DNA of 64,000 nucleotides. It comes from Pseudomonas sp. GGS8. Lineage in GTDB: Bacteria > Pseudomonadota > Gammaproteobacteria > Pseudomonadales > Pseudomonadaceae. The stretch spans positions 4,033,501 through 4,097,500 of the forward strand of contig NZ_JALJWF010000001.1 in NCBI RefSeq assembly GCF_024168645.1, written 5' to 3'. Shown piece by piece: positions 1 to 26,833 of the stretch. The position numbers and the translations under genes were made by a program. The stretch's first letter is position 1; every line of letters begins with the position of its first letter. The notes beneath the pieces are model-generated. The model was not told the DNA's origin. It was given only the letters and a program-made list of their open reading frames with translations, and did no database searches.

Positions 1-1
1 G

Positions 2-664
2 CGCAAGTTGCCGCAGTGGTTGCAGTTGCAACCGGTGGAGTTGCCGGGGCGAGGTGCACGGTTCGGCGAACCGCTGCACACCGACATGCGCGCGCTGGCG
101 ATGCAATTGGCCTGGGAATTGCGTCCGACGCTCAAGGCGCCTTACGCCCTGTTTGGCCATAGTCTGGGCGCCTTGCTGGCGTGCGAGCTGGCTCATGCCT
201 TTCGTGCGTTGGGTTGCCCGGAACCGGTGGCGCTGTTTGCCTCCGGAACGGCGGCGCCAACGATGCGCGCCGACTACGATCGGGGCTTTGCCGAGCCGAA
301 AACCGATGCGCAGTTGATCGAGCAGCTACGCACGCTCAATGGCACCAGCGAAGAGGTGCTGGCCAATGAAGAGTTGATGAGCCTGACGCTGCCGATTCTG
401 CGCGCGGACTTTCTGTTGTGCGGTCGTTTCCAGCCGGTGCAGCGGCCATTGCTCAAGTGCCCGGTGCATGTGTTGGGTGGTAAGGCCGACAAAGCCACCC
501 CCGAACAGTTGATCGGTTGGAGCAAGGAAACCCACGGCAGCTTTTCGGTGGACATGCTGGCCGGTGGGCACTTCTTCATTCATGAGTACGAAGCCAAGGT
601 GCTGCGGGTGATCAAGAATCAGCTGGAGGTTCATCATCGGCGGGGTGCCATGGCGGCTGTATAG
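2..664 (+). CDS. pvdG: Type II thioesterase, PvdG-like (5' end outside the window)
   Basis: External alpha/beta-hydrolase thioesterase that probably removes wrong or stalled acyl groups from the carrier domains of the pyoverdine synthetases in the cytoplasm. The visible 220 residues contain the motif VELPGRGAR near the start, the nucleophile elbow GHSLG around nt 160, an acidic residue in the segment GGKADKATPE, and the catalytic histidine in GGHFFIHE near the C-terminus. The frame is open through base 2, so the true start lies upstream; family members have about 250 residues, so roughly 30 are missing. The TTG at position 8 is not a convincing start. It lies 298 bp ahead of the NRPS operon on the same strand, with a REPIN and a PvdS box between. 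In P. aeruginosa pvdG lies next to pvdL, so pvdL may be just upstream. The family is clear; the name PvdG rests on context. Confidence 0.8.
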   Translation, partial: RKLPQWLQLQPVELPGRGARFGEPLHTDMRALAMQLAWELRPTLKAPYALFGHSLGALLACELAHAFRALGCPEPVALFASGTAAPTMRADYDRGFAEPKTDAQLIEQLRTLNGTSEEVLANEELMSLTLPILRADFLLCGRFQPVQRPLLKCPVHVLGGKADKATPEQLIGWSKETHGSFSVDMLAGGHFFIHEYEAKVLRVIKNQLEVHHRRGAMAAV

Positions 665-685
665 ATTGTGTGATCGATGCATAAC

Positions 686-776
686 CTGTGGGAGCGGGCT
701 TGCCCGCGAAGCAGGCGACACGTTCTCTCAGGTACACCGCGTTTTCGTTCTTCGCGGGCAAGCCCGCTCCCACAAG
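686..776. repeat. REPIN: two inverted REP sequences
   Basis: Two copies of the Pseudomonas REP core (CTGTGGGAGCGGGCTTGCCC type) face each other about 30 bp apart, each able to form a hairpin and the two able to pair with each other. This is the REPIN arrangement known from P. fluorescens. It sits between the thioesterase gene and the NRPS promoter and may also end upstream transcription. A lone partial copy (CTGTGGGAGTGG) follows at about 813-825. Confidence 0.85.
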
Positions 777-883
777 ATAGGCGTCAAGTTTGGCTGATGT
801 GATTGGCCCCATGGCCTGTGGGAGTGGTTTTCATCGCTCCTGACCTACGCTTCACCTTCCTTCCTGATACTTGTTCTCAAACG

Positions 884-907
884 CTAATTTTTCCGGTCTG
901 CATTCGT
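884..907 (+). promoter_or_regulatory. PvdS (iron-starvation sigma) promoter of the NRPS operon, variant box
   Basis: CTAAT at 884-888, a 16-base spacer and CGT at 905-907. The usual PvdS box is TAAAT-N16-CGT, so the upstream element is imperfect; reading it as TAATT gives a spacer of 15. It lies 55 bp before the NRPS start codon, a good distance for a promoter. The assignment is an inference supported by exact boxes at pvdP, pvdR and pvdA in this window. Confidence 0.6.
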
Positions 908-962
908 TTCATAGGGACGACGTGCCTTTGTGCTTCCTGCCTACTGATCCGGATGCTAAGAA

Positions 963-3900
963 ATGAATGCTGAAGACTCCTTGAAACTTGCTCGCCGGTT
1001 TATCGGGTTGCCCCTGGAAAAGCGCCAGATGTTCCTTGCGGCCTTGCACAAGGAGGGCGTGGACTTCGCCCGTTTTCCGATTCCACAAGGGGTCGAGGCC
1101 GAGGATCGGCAAGCGCTGTCCTACGCCCAGCAGCGCATGTGGTTCCTCTGGCAATTGGACCCGCACAGCGGCGCCTACAACTTGCCGGGCGCGGTGCGCC
1201 TGACCGGGAAACTGAACCTGCCAGCCCTGGAGCAGGCGTTCGTCAGCCTGGTGGCGCGTCATGAAACCCTGCGCACGGTGTTCCAGCGTCAGGCCGACGA
1301 GTCCCTGCAACAAGCACCAACCCGTGCGCCGCTGGTGATCGAGCAAGTCGATTTCAGCGCGCTGCCAACCCTTGAGCGCGAACAGGCCGTAGCCGAGGCC
1401 GCTCAGCAGCAATCATTGCTGCCGTTCGATTTGGCCGTCGGGCCACTGCTGCGGGTCAAGCTGCTCAAACTCGCCGAGCAGGAGCACGTGCTGCTGCTGA
1501 CCCTGCACCATATCGTGTCCGATGGCTGGTCGATGAACGTGTTGATCGACGAGTTCATCCGCTGCTACGACGCCCATGATGCCGGCGCGCAACCGCCGCT
1601 CGCGCCGTTGCCGATTCAGTACAGCGACTATGCCTTGTGGCAACGCCGCTGGCTGGAAGCCGGGGAGCAGGCGCGGCAGCTGGAATACTGGCAAGCGCAA
1701 TTGGGCTGTGATCATCCGGTGCTGGAACTGCCCACCGATCATCCGCGCCCGGCGATGCCCAGCTATCGCGGCACGCGTTATGAGTTCGGCATCGACGGCC
1801 AACTGGCCGAGCAACTGCGAGCCACCGCGCAGAAGCACAACATCACCTTGTTCATGCTGTTGCTCGGCGCGTTCAACGCGCTGTTGCACCGTTACACCGG
1901 GCAGACCGACATTCGCGTCGGCGTGCCGATCGCCAACCGCAATCGCGGCGAAATCGAAGGCCTGATCGGTTTCTTCGTCAACACCCAAGTGCTGCGCACC
2001 CGGCTCGACGGCCAGACCCGCGTGGCCGATTTGCTCAGTGATATCAAGGAAACCGCCCTCGGCGCCCAGGCCCATCAGGACTTGCCGTTCGAGCGACTGG
2101 TGGAAGCGTTGAAGCTGGAGCGCAGCCTCAGCCACACGCCGTTGTTCCAGGTGATGTACAACCATCAGCCGCAGGTGGCGGACATTTCCACGGTGACCAC
2201 CGCCTCGGGCCTGGAACTGGGCGTGATCGAATGGGAAGGGCGCACCACCCAGTTCGACCTGACCCTGGACACCTATGAAAAGGCCGGCACACTGCACGCC
2301 GCGCTGACCTACGCCAATGACCTGTTCGATGCGCCGACCATCGAGCGCATGGCGCGGCACTGGACCCATCTGCTGCACGGCATGGTCAGCGATAGCCAGC
2401 GGTGCATCAGCGATTTGCCGATGCTTGAATCCGAGGAATACCAGCGCATCGTTCATGACTGGAACCGCGCTGACCCAGGTTTCGCCGATGACCTGTGCAT
2501 TCATCAATTGATTGCCAGACAGGTCGCGATGATGCCGGACGCGCTGGCGGTGACCTTCGCGGCCAAACAACTGACTTACGCCGAGCTCGACAGCCGCGCC
2601 AACCCACTCGCCCACAAGCTGATCGAGTTGGGCGTGGGCCCGGAAGTGCGGGTCGGCGTGGCAATGCAGCGTTCCGATAGTCTGCTGGTAGCGCTGCTGG
2701 CGGTGCTCAAGGCCGGCGGCGCCTACGTGCCGCTGGACCCGGATTACCCGGCCGACCGCGTGGCCTACATGCTCGAAGACAGCCGCGCTTTGGTGCTGCT
2801 GACCGAGCAGGCTGTTGCGGCAACGTTGAGCATCGCTGCCGAGGCGCAAGTGTTGTTGATGGACAGCGCCGAGCCGTGGCTGGCCGCTTACCCAAACAGC
2901 GCACCGGTGACCCGCGTCACGCCGGATAACCTCGCGTACGTGATCTATACCTCCGGTTCCACTGGCAAGCCCAAAGGCGTGGCCATCGCCCATCGCAACG
3001 TGCTGGCGTTGATCGACTGGTCGCAATCGGTCTACAGCCGCGATGATATTCAAGGTGTGCTGGCCTCGACCTCGGTGTGCTTCGACCTGTCGGTGTGGGA
3101 GCTGTTTGTCACCCTGGCCAACGGCGGCTCGGTCATCATCGCCCGCAACGCCCTGGAGTTGCCGCAACTGCCGGCCCGCGATCAGGTGCGCCTGATCAAC
3201 ACCGTGCCCTCGGCGATCAATGCATTGCAGCGCGACGGGCAGATCCCGCCGAGCGTGCGCATCATCAATCTGGCCGGTGAGCCGCTGAAGCAGAGCCTGG
3301 TGGAGGCGCTGTATCAGCAGCCGACCATCGAGCATGTCTACGACCTCTACGGTCCATCGGAAGACACCACCTATTCCACCTGGACTCGCCGCCAGGCCGG
3401 CGGCAGCGCCAACATCGGCCGGCCGCTGAAACGCACCGCCAGCTATTTGCTCGACGCCGATTTGCAACCGGTGCCGCAGGGTGTATCGGCTGAGCTGTAC
3501 CTGGCCGGCGCGGGCATCACCCGTGGTTACCTGGCGCGGCCGGGCATGACCGCCGAGAAGTACGTGCCGAACCCGTTTGCCAGCAACGGCGAGCGTCTAT
3601 ATCGCACCGGTGACCTGACCCGTTATCAGGTCGATGGCGCGTTGCAATACGTCGGGCGTATCGACCATCAGGTCAAGGTTCGTGGTTTCCGCATCGAGCT
3701 GGGTGAAATCGAAGCGCGGCTGTTGCAGCAGGACGCGGTCCGCGAACTGGCGGTGTTGGCTCAGGAGGGCGTTAGCGGTCAGCAGCTGGTCGCCTACATC
3801 GTGCCGACCGATGCCGCGGTGTTGGCGGACATTGCCGATGCTCAAGCGAACCTGCGCGAAATCCTGAAAGCCGCGCTGCGCCAACATTTGCCGGACTACA

Positions 3901-6900
3901 TGGTCCCGGCGTATCTGCTGTTCCTCGAACAATTGCCGTTGACCCCCAACGGCAAACTCGACCGCAAGGCCTTGCCGGCGGTCGACGGCACCCAGCAGCA
4001 ACGTGAGCACGTGGCGCCACGCACTGCGCTGGAAAAGTCGCTGGCGGCGATCTGGCAGGACGTCCTGGCCATCGACAACGTTGGCCTGGAAGACAACTTC
4101 TTCGAACTGGGCGGCGACTCCATTGTGTCGATGCAAGTGGTCAGCCGCGCGCGTCAGGCGGGCATCCTGTTGAGCCCCAAAGACCTGTTCCAGCACCAGA
4201 CCCTCCGCAGCCTGGCGCAAGTGGCCCGCAGCGGTGAACAGAACCTGATCGATCAAGGTCCGGCCGTTGGCGCGGTGGCCCTGGCACCGGTGCAGCAGTG
4301 GTTCTTCGAGCAAGCCATCCCTGAGCGTCATCACTGGAACCAGTCGTTGCTGCTGGTCCCGCGCGAAACGCTGGATGCGGGGGCGCTGGGTCAGGCGTTG
4401 GCGCAGTTGCTCGCGCACCACGACGGTTTGCGTCTGCGTTATGAACAGACCGACGCCGGTTGGCAGCAGGCCTATGGCGCAGCGTCTGTTGAGTCGGTGC
4501 TGTGGCAACGCTCGGCGCAATCGCTCGAAGAACTGAATGCCCTGTGCGATAAAGCCCAGCGCAGTCTTGATCTGAGACACGGCCCATTGCTGCGAGCGCT
4601 GTTGGTGAACATGGCCGACGGCACGCAACGGCTGCTGCTGGTGATTCACCACTTGGCGGTGGACGGTGTGTCGTGGCGGGTACTGCTGGAGGATTTGCAG
4701 CAGTTCTATCGCCAGGCACGCGACGGCTCGACGCTGACGACGGCGGCGAAAACCAGCTCATACCAGCGCTGGGTGGCGCGTCTGCAAAGCCACCTGCCAA
4801 CGTTCCACAACAGTGTCGATTATTGGCAGGCGCAACTGCGCGATGCAGCGCAACACGACTTGCCGTGCGACCGCCCTGACGGCGCGCTGCAAAACCGTTT
4901 TGAGCAGAAAGTCGAACTGACCTTCGACGCCGAACAAACCCGCAAACTGCTGCAACAGGCGCCGGCGGCTTATCGCACCCAGGTTAACGATTTGCTGCTG
5001 ACCGCGCTGGCGCGGGCCGTGTGCCGCTGGACCGGGCAGGGCAGCACGCTGATCCAGCTCGAAGGGCATGGCCGCGAAGACCTGTTCGACGACATCGATT
5101 TGACCCGCACCGTCGGTTGGTTCACCAGTCTGTTCCCGGTCAACCTGAGCCCGGCCAACGATCTCGGCGCGTCGATCAAAACGGTCAAGGAGCAACTGCG
5201 CGCGGTGCCGGACAAAGGTCTGGGCTACGGCGTGCTGCGTTATTTGGCCGATTCGCAAACGAGCAGCGCACTGGCGGCCTTGCCGCAACCGCGCATCACC
5301 TTCAACTACCTGGGGCAGTTCGACCGTCAGTTCGACGAAGCGGCGTTGTTTGTGCCGTCCAGCGAAGGCAGCGGCGCGGCCCAGGATCCGTCGGCGCCGT
5401 TGGCCAACTGGCTGACGGTCGAAGGCCAGGTGTACGGCGGCGAGCTGTCGATGAGCTGGGGCTTCAGCCGCGAGATGTTCGACACCGCGACCATCCAGCA
5501 ACTGGTCGATCAATACGCCGCAGAACTCAACGCATTGATCGAGCATTGCTGCACCCTCGAAGCCCCACAAGCCACGCCGTCGGACTTCCCGCTGGCGCGC
5601 ATCACCCAGGTGCAACTCGATGCACTGCCGGTGGCCGTCGGCCAACTCGACGACCTCTATCCACTGTCGCCGATGCAACAGGGGCTGTTGTTCCACACCC
5701 TGTACGAGCAGGCGGCGGGTGAGTACATCAACCAGCTGCGGGTGGATGTGCAAGGCCTCGACCCTGAGCGTTTCCGCGCCGCCTGGCAGGCCACGATCGA
5801 TGCTCAGGACATCTTGCGCACAGGCTTTGTCTGGCAGGGCGAACTGGAACAGCCGGTGCAGATCGTCCACAAACAGGTGCAATTGCCATTCACCGTGCTC
5901 GACTGGCGTGAGCGTGACGATCAGGTTCAGGCCTTGAGTGAGCTGGCCGATGCCGAACGCCAACAAGGGTTCGACCTGAGCCAGGCGCCGTTGCTGCGAC
6001 TGGTGCTGGTGCACACCGCAGACGATAGCTGGCAGTTGATTTACACCCATCACCACATCCTGATGGATGGCTGGAGCAACTCGCAGTTGCTCGGCGAAGT
6101 CTTGCAGCGTTACAGCGGTCGCGTACCGATGGCCACCGGCGGGCGCTATCGCGATTACATCGCTTGGTTGCAGCGTCAGGATGCACAACTGAGCCAGGAC
6201 TTCTGGCGCGAGCCGTTGGCCTCCTTGCAGGAGCCGACCCGACTGGCACGGGTAGTGTCCGGCAACGAAAGCCTGAGCGGGCATGGCGACCACTTCCAGA
6301 CCCTGGACGTCAGTCGCACCCAAGGCCTTGAAGCCTTTGCCCGGCAACAGAAAGTCACCCTCAACACCCTGGTGCAAGCCGCGTGGCTGCTGTTGCTGCA
6401 ACGCTACACCGGTCATGAAACCGTGGCGTTCGGCGCCACGGTGGCCGGGCGTCCGGCAGACTTGCCCGGCATCGAGCAAGCGGTCGGCTTGTTCATCAAT
6501 ACCTTGCCGGTGATCGGCGCGCCACGTCCGGACCAAAGCGTCGGCCACTGGTTGCAAGCGGTACAGGCGCAAAATCTCAGCTTGCGCGAGTTCGAACACA
6601 CGCCGCTGGCGGACATTCAGCGTTGGGCCGGGCAGGGGGGCGAAGCGCTGTTCGACAACATTCTGGTGTTCGAGAACTACCCGATTGCCCAGGCGCTGCA
6701 ACAGGGTGCGGAGCAAGGCGTGGTGTTCGGCGACGTCGCCAACCTTGAGCAAACCCATTATCCGTTGAGCGTTGCCGTGACATTGGGCCAGACCCTGACG
6801 CTGCATTACAGCTTCGACCGGGCGCATTTCTCCACGCCCGCGATCGAGCGCATCAGTGTGCACCTGCTGCAACTGCTGGAGCAGTTTGCCGAGTCGGCCG

Positions 6901-9900
6901 CACGCAACCTCGGTGAAATCGCCTTGGCCAGCGCTGCCGAACGGGCGCAGCAACAGGCCAATAACCAGCCGCAGCCGTACCCGGTGAATGTCGCCGTGCA
7001 CCAGTGCATCGCCGAACTCGCCGCCCAGCGCCCGGAGCGCACAGCGGTGATCTTCGCCGGCCAGCGGTTCAGCTATGGCGACATCGACCAACGCGCTAAT
7101 CAGTTGGCCCACGCCCTGATCGCGCGGGGTGTCGCCCCGGAAACCCGGGTCGGCGTGGCCTTGCCGCGCAGCGAAAGGGTGATCGTCGCGCTGCTGGCGG
7201 TGCTCAAGGCCGGCGGTGCCTACGTGCCGCTGGACACCAGCTACCCGCGCGAACGCCTGGCCTATCTGATCGAGGATTCGGGGCTGGCGTTGTTGCTCAC
7301 CGATTCGTCGGTTTCTGCGCAATTGCCAGTGGATGATTCGGTCCCGGTGCTGGAACTCGACCGTCTCGATCTGCGCAGCCAATCCCTCACTGCGCCCAAG
7401 GTGCCGCTCGATCCGCAGAACCTCGCTTACGTCATTTACACCTCCGGTTCCACCGGTAATCCCAAAGGCGTGAGCGTCGCCCATGGCCCGCTGGCGATGC
7501 ATTGCCAGGCCATCGGTCAGCGCTATGAAATGCGTGACAGCGACTGCGAATTCCACTTCATGTCCTTCGCCTTCGACGGTGCCCACGAGCGTTGGCTGAC
7601 CAGCCTGACCCACGGCGCCTCGCTGCTGATTCGCGACGACAGCCTGTGGACGCCGGAACAGACCTACAACGCCATGCGCGAACACGGCGTGACGGTGGTG
7701 GCGTTCCCGCCGGTCTACCTGCAACAACTGGCCGAACACGCCGAACGTGAAGGCCACCCGCCGAAGGTGCGGATCTACTGCTTTGGCGGCGATGCCGTGC
7801 CCAACGCCAGTTTCGAGCGAGTCAAGCGCGCGCTCGATCCGGACTACATCATCAACGGCTACGGCCCGACCGAAACCGTGGTCACGCCGTTGATCTGGAA
7901 GGCCGGGCGCGACGTGCCGTGCGGCGCGGCCTACGCGCCGATCGGCAGTCGCATCGGTGACCGCAGCGCTTACGTGCTGGACGCCGACCTGAACCTGCTG
8001 CCCCAAGGCATGGCCGGTGAACTGTACCTGGGCGGCACTGGCTTGGCCCGGGGTTATCTGAACCGTCCGGGGCTGACAGCGGAGCGCTTTGTCGCCGATC
8101 CGTTCAGCGCGGTCGGTGGCTTGCTGTACCGCACCGGCGACCTGGTGCGGCAGCGGGCCGATGGTACGTTCGATTACCTGGATCGCATCGACAATCAGGT
8201 GAAAATTCGCGGTTTCCGCATTGAACTGGGGGAAATCGAAGCGCGCCTGCAAACCCTCGACGGGGTACGCGAAGCGGTGGTGGTCGCCCAGGAAGGCACC
8301 GCCGGCAGCGGCAAGCGTCTGGTGGCTTATGTGGTCGCCGATGCGCTCAACGCCGAACGTGCTGATTTCGCCGACAGCCTGCGCGAGCAACTTAAAGTCG
8401 CGCTGCCGGCGCACATGGTCCCGGCATATTTGCTGCTGCTTGAGCGCCTGCCGCTGACCCCCAACGGCAAACTCGACCGCAAGAACCTGCCCAAGCCGGA
8501 CGTCAGCCAATTGCAGCAAGCCTATGTGGCGCCGCAAAGCGCGCTGGAGCAGCAACTGGCGACGATCTGGCAAGACGTGCTGAAACTCGATCAGGTCGGG
8601 TTGAGCGACAACTTCTTCGAACTGGGCGGCGATTCGATCATCTCGATTCAAGTGGTCAGCCGTGCTCGTCAGGCCGGAATCCGCTTCACCCCCAAAGACC
8701 TGTTCCAGCACCAGACCATTCAGGCACTGGCCACGGTGGCGCAGTTTGGCGAACAAGCCCAGGTCATCGATCAAGGGCCGGTGACCGGCGAATTGCCGCT
8801 GTTGCCGGTGCAGCGGGTGTTCTTCGAGCAGGCCATCCCCGAGCGTCAGCACTGGAACCAGGCGGTGATGCTCACACCGACGCAAAAACTGAATGCCAAT
8901 GTGCTTGAGCAGGCGTTGAGCGCACTGGTTGTGCACCACGATGGCTTGCGCTTGAGTTTCGTCGAACAGGACGAGGGCTGGCAGGCACAGTACCGCGCGC
9001 CGGGCAGCCACACCGAGGCGTTGCTCTGGGCGGTCGACGTCGCCGACGCCACGGCACTGGAAGCGCTGGCCAACCAAGCGCAACGCAGCTTGAACCTGCA
9101 ACACGGGCCGCTGCTGCGCGCGGTGCTGGCGAACCTCGATGACGGTACTCAGCGCATGTTGCTGGTGATCCACCATCTGGTGGTGGACGGCGTGTCGTGG
9201 CGGATTCTGTTTGACGATCTGCAAACCGCTTACCGTCAGCTGTTGACCGGCGAGCCCCTGCAATTGCCGGGCAAAACCAGTGCGACCAAGGTCTGGGCCG
9301 AGCACCTGCAAACCTACGCCCGCAGCGCGGAGCTGCGCAGCGAGCTGGCCTGGTGGCAACGGCAGTTGCACGGCGCCGACGTGGCGTTGCCGGTGGATAA
9401 CCCCGAGGGCGGGCAACAGCACAAGCACGCACTGACGGTGCGCACGCAACTGAACAAGGCGCTGACCCGGCAACTGCTGCAAGACGCTCCGGCGGCGTAT
9501 CGCACTCAGGTCAACGACCTGCTGTTGACCGCTCTGGCCCGCGTCATGGTGCGCTGGACCGGTACCGACAGCGCGTTGATCCAGCTCGAGGGCCATGGTC
9601 GTGAAGAGCTGTTCGACGGCGTCGATCTGACCCGCACCGTCGGCTGGTTCACCAGCCTGTACCCGGCGAAACTGACGCCGGTCGCTGACCTGGGTGGCTC
9701 GCTGAAACAGATCAAGGAACAGCTGCGCGCGATCCCGAACAAGGGCCTCGGTTTTGGTGCACTGGCCCATCTGGGTGACGACGCTGCGCGTCAAATCCTC
9801 AACCAATTGCCGGTGCCGTGCCTGACCTTCAACTACCTGGGCCAGTTCGACGGCAGCTTCACCGCAGCCGACGGCGCCTTGTTCGTACCGTGCAGTGACG

Positions 9901-12900
9901 CGGCCGGCGATGAACTGGACGCCCGGGCGCCATTGGCCAACCAGTTGGCCCTCAATGGTCAGGTGTATGGCGGCGAACTGAACCTGGGCTGGACCTTCAG
10001 CCGCGAACGGTTTAATGAGGCGACCATTCAAGCGCTGGCCGACGATTACGCCCAGGAACTGCAAGCGCTGATCGCCCATTGCTGCCAGGCCGGACAGCAC
10101 GGCGTTACCCCGTCGGACTTCCCGCTGGCGCGCTTGAGCCAGGCACAACTGGACGGCTTGCCGCTGGCGCCGCAGTCGATCGAGGACCTGTATCCGCTGT
10201 CGCCGATGCAGCAGGGCATGTTGTTCCATGCCGTGTACCAGGAAACCTCCGGCGATTACATCAACCAGATTCGCCTGGACGTCGATGGGCTAGAACCCGA
10301 GCGTTTCCATCAGGCCTGGCAAGCGGCGGTGGAGGCCCACGACATTCTGCGCACACGCTTCGTCTGGCAGGGCGAACTGGAAAACCCGGTGCAGGTGGTC
10401 AGCAAGCACGCGCAGATGCCTTATAGCCTGCATGATTTACGCGCCCATCCGCAGCGCGATCAGGCCTTGCAGACGCTTGCCGACACGGAACGCCAACAGC
10501 TCAACTTGAGCGCACCGACCTTGTTGCGGTTGGTGATTGCGCGTATCGACGACCACCGTCATCACCTGATCTACACCAACCATCACATCCTGATGGATGG
10601 CTGGAGCAACTCGCAGTTGCTCGGCGAAGTGCTGCAGCGTTACAGCGGCCAGTTCAACGCCGCTCACAGCGGACGTTACCGCGATTACATCGCCTGGTTG
10701 CAACGCCAGGACACGGCGGCCAGCGAAGCGTTCTGGACCTCGGCGCTGCACGCGCTGGACGAGCCGACGCGCCTGGCCCAGACCGTCGCGAAACCACAAG
10801 CGTCTATCGACACCCAAGGTTATGGCGATCACTTCCAGGTGCTGGAGGCCGATCTGACCCTGCGTCTGGGCGAGTTTGCCCGGGCCGCGAAAGTCACCGT
10901 CAACACGCTGGTTCAGGCGGCCTGGTTGCTGCTACTGCAACGCTACACCGGTAAAGACACCGTGGCCTTCGGTGCAACGGTCGCCGGTCGCCCGGCGGAC
11001 TTGCCGGGTGTCGAGCAGCAGATCGGGCTGTTCATCAACACCTTGCCGGTGATCGCCAGCCCTCGGGCCGAGCAATCGCTCACGAGTTGGCTGCAAGCGG
11101 TGCAAGGGAAAAACCTGGCGTTGCGCGAGTTCGAACACACCGCGCTGTTCGATATTCAGCGCTGGGCCGGGCAGGGCGGTGAAGCGCTGTTCGACAACAT
11201 TCTGGTGTTCGAGAACTACCCGATTGCCCAGGCCCTGGAGCAGGGCGCCCCGCAAGGGCTGCGCTTTGGTCCGGTGGCCAGTGTCGAGCAGGCCAACTAT
11301 CCGCTGACTCTGCTGGTGAGCCTCGACACGCAACTGTCGATGCACTTCAGCTATCAGCGCGGCAGTTTTGCGCCAGCGACGGTGACGCGATTGGCGGCTC
11401 ATTTGCAGCACTTGTTGAGCCAGATGATCGACGCCGGTGAGCGCTGCCTCGGCGAGCTGGTGCTGTTGGATAAAACCGAGCAGCAACAAGTGTTGCTGGA
11501 CTGGAACCCTACTGACGAAAGTTTTGCCCAGGAGCTGTGCATTCACCAGTTGATCGACCGCCAGGTCGCCGTCCAACCGGATGCACAGGCGGTGACCTTC
11601 GCGGCCAAAAAACTGACTTACGCCGAACTCGACAGCCGCGCCAACCCACTCGCGCACAAGCTGATCGAGTTGGGGGTTGGCCCGGAAGTGCGGGTTGGCG
11701 TGGCGATGCAGCGTTCCGATAGCCTGATGGTGGCGTTGCTCGCGGTGCTCAAGGCCGGCGGCGCCTATGTGCCGCTGGACCCGGATTACCCGGCCGACCG
11801 CGTGGCCTACATGCTTGAGGACAGCCGTGCTTTGGTGCTGCTGACCGAGAAGGCTGTTGCGGCAACATTGAACGTGACGGCGCACACTCAAGTGTTGCTG
11901 ATGGAGCGGATCGAGGCGCAACTGGCGGATTATCCGCGCAGCGCGCCGGTCACTCGCGTCACGCCGGATAACCTCGCGTACGTGATCTACACCTCCGGCT
12001 CCACCGGCAAGCCCAAAGGCGTGGCCATCGCCCATCGCAACGTGTTGGCGCTGATCGACTGGTCGCAATCGGTGTACAGCCGCGACGACATTCAAGGTGT
12101 GCTGGCCTCGACCTCGGTGTGTTTCGACCTGTCGGTGTGGGAGCTGTTTGTCACCCTGGCCAACGGCGGCTCGCTGATCATCGCCCGCAACGCCATGGAG
12201 TTGCCGCAACTGCCGGCGCGGGATCAGGTGCGCCTGATCAACACTGTACCGTCGGCGATCAATGCGCTGCACAGTGCCGGGCAGATTCCGCCGGGCGTGC
12301 GCATCATCAACCTCGCCGGTGAGCCGCTTAAACAGTCGCTGGTCGACGCGCTTTATGGGCAGCCGACCGTTGAGCATGTCTACGACCTTTACGGCCCGTC
12401 GGAAGACACCACCTATTCCACCTGGACCCGTCGCGAAGCGGGTGGCACAGCGAACATTGGTCGCCCGCTCAAACACACCGCCAGCTATTTGCTCGACGCC
12501 GATCTGCACCCGGTGCCACAGGGCGTATCGGCCGAGTTGTACCTGGCCGGTGCCGGCATCACCCGGGGTTACCTGGGCCGGCCGGGCATGACCGCCGAGA
12601 AGTACGTGCCGAACCCGTTCACCAGCAACGGCGAGCGCCTGTACCGCACCGGCGATCTGACCCGCTATCAGGCCGATGGCGTGCTCGAGTACCGAGGCCG
12701 AATCGATCATCAAGTGAAGATCCGCGGTTTCCGCATCGAACTGGGTGAAATCGAAGCGCGCCTGCTGGAGCAGCCTGCGGTTCGCGAAGTGGCGGTGCTG
12801 GCGCAGGAAGCCCTGGGCACTCAGCAACTGGTGGCCTACGTGGTCGCTTCACCACTGGAGCTCGATGATCAGCAGTCCCTACGCGATGAACTCAAGGCAC

Positions 12901-13333
12901 GGCTCAGGGAGTCTTTGCCGGAATTCATGGTCCCGGCGCACCTGCTGTTCCTCGAACAATTGCCGCTGACGCCCAACGGAAAACTCGACCGCAAGGCGTT
13001 GCCGACGGTGGAGGGCGGTCATTTGCAGGGGCGTTATGTCGCCCCGCAGAGCGAGCGGGAGCAGCAGGTCGCGGCGATCTGGCAGCACGTACTGCAAGTC
13101 GAACGGGTCGGTCTGCTGGACAACTTTTTTGAACTGGGCGGCCACTCGTTGCTGGCCGTCAATGTGGTTTCACGCCTGCAACTGGAACTGGGCCTGAAAC
13201 TGACCCCGCAACTGATTTTTCAACACCCCGTACTCACGGATTTCGTCAGCCGTCTGGCAACCGCAGGTGAGCAGGTCGATACGTTGAAACTGAGCAAGCT
13301 GGACGCCCTGCTTGATGAAATGGAGGAAGCTTG

Positions 13334-13334
<1 letters not shown>
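963..13334 (+). CDS. pvdI: Pyoverdine side-chain NRPS, three modules C-A-T-E / C-A-T-E / C-A-T
   Basis: Giant cytoplasmic synthetase (4123 aa) that probably adds the first three residues to the PvdL product. Order: C1 from residue 50 (HHIVSDG near 182), A1 (core near 662), carrier with GGDS near 1050, epimerase (HHLAVDG near 1229), C2 of the D-acceptor type (LSPMQQGLLFH; active site near 1697), A2 (near 2159), carrier near 2557, epimerase (HHLVVDG near 2737), C3 (near 3207), A3 (near 3677) and a final carrier with GGHS near 4060. A GGDS carrier precedes each epimerase, so residues 1 and 2 should be D. Pocket residues by eye: A1 and A3 DLWNNALTY (Ala-like), A2 DGEACGGVT (matches the hydroxyornithine code). 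There is no starter or TE domain; it ends in a short acidic helix, a likely docking tail. The start ATG at 963 has only a weak ribosome binding site. The stop overlaps the next ATG by one base (TGATG). The name follows pyoverdine convention. Confidence 0.92.

Positions 13335-26829
<13,495 letters not shown>

Positions 26830-26833
<4 letters not shown>

Noticed and set aside
4758..10229. Very long open frame (over 1800 codons) on the strand opposite the first NRPS gene, and similar long frames opposite the other NRPS genes
   Set aside because: These are antisense shadows of GC-rich repeated NRPS modules; they contain no recognisable domains and repeat with the modules.
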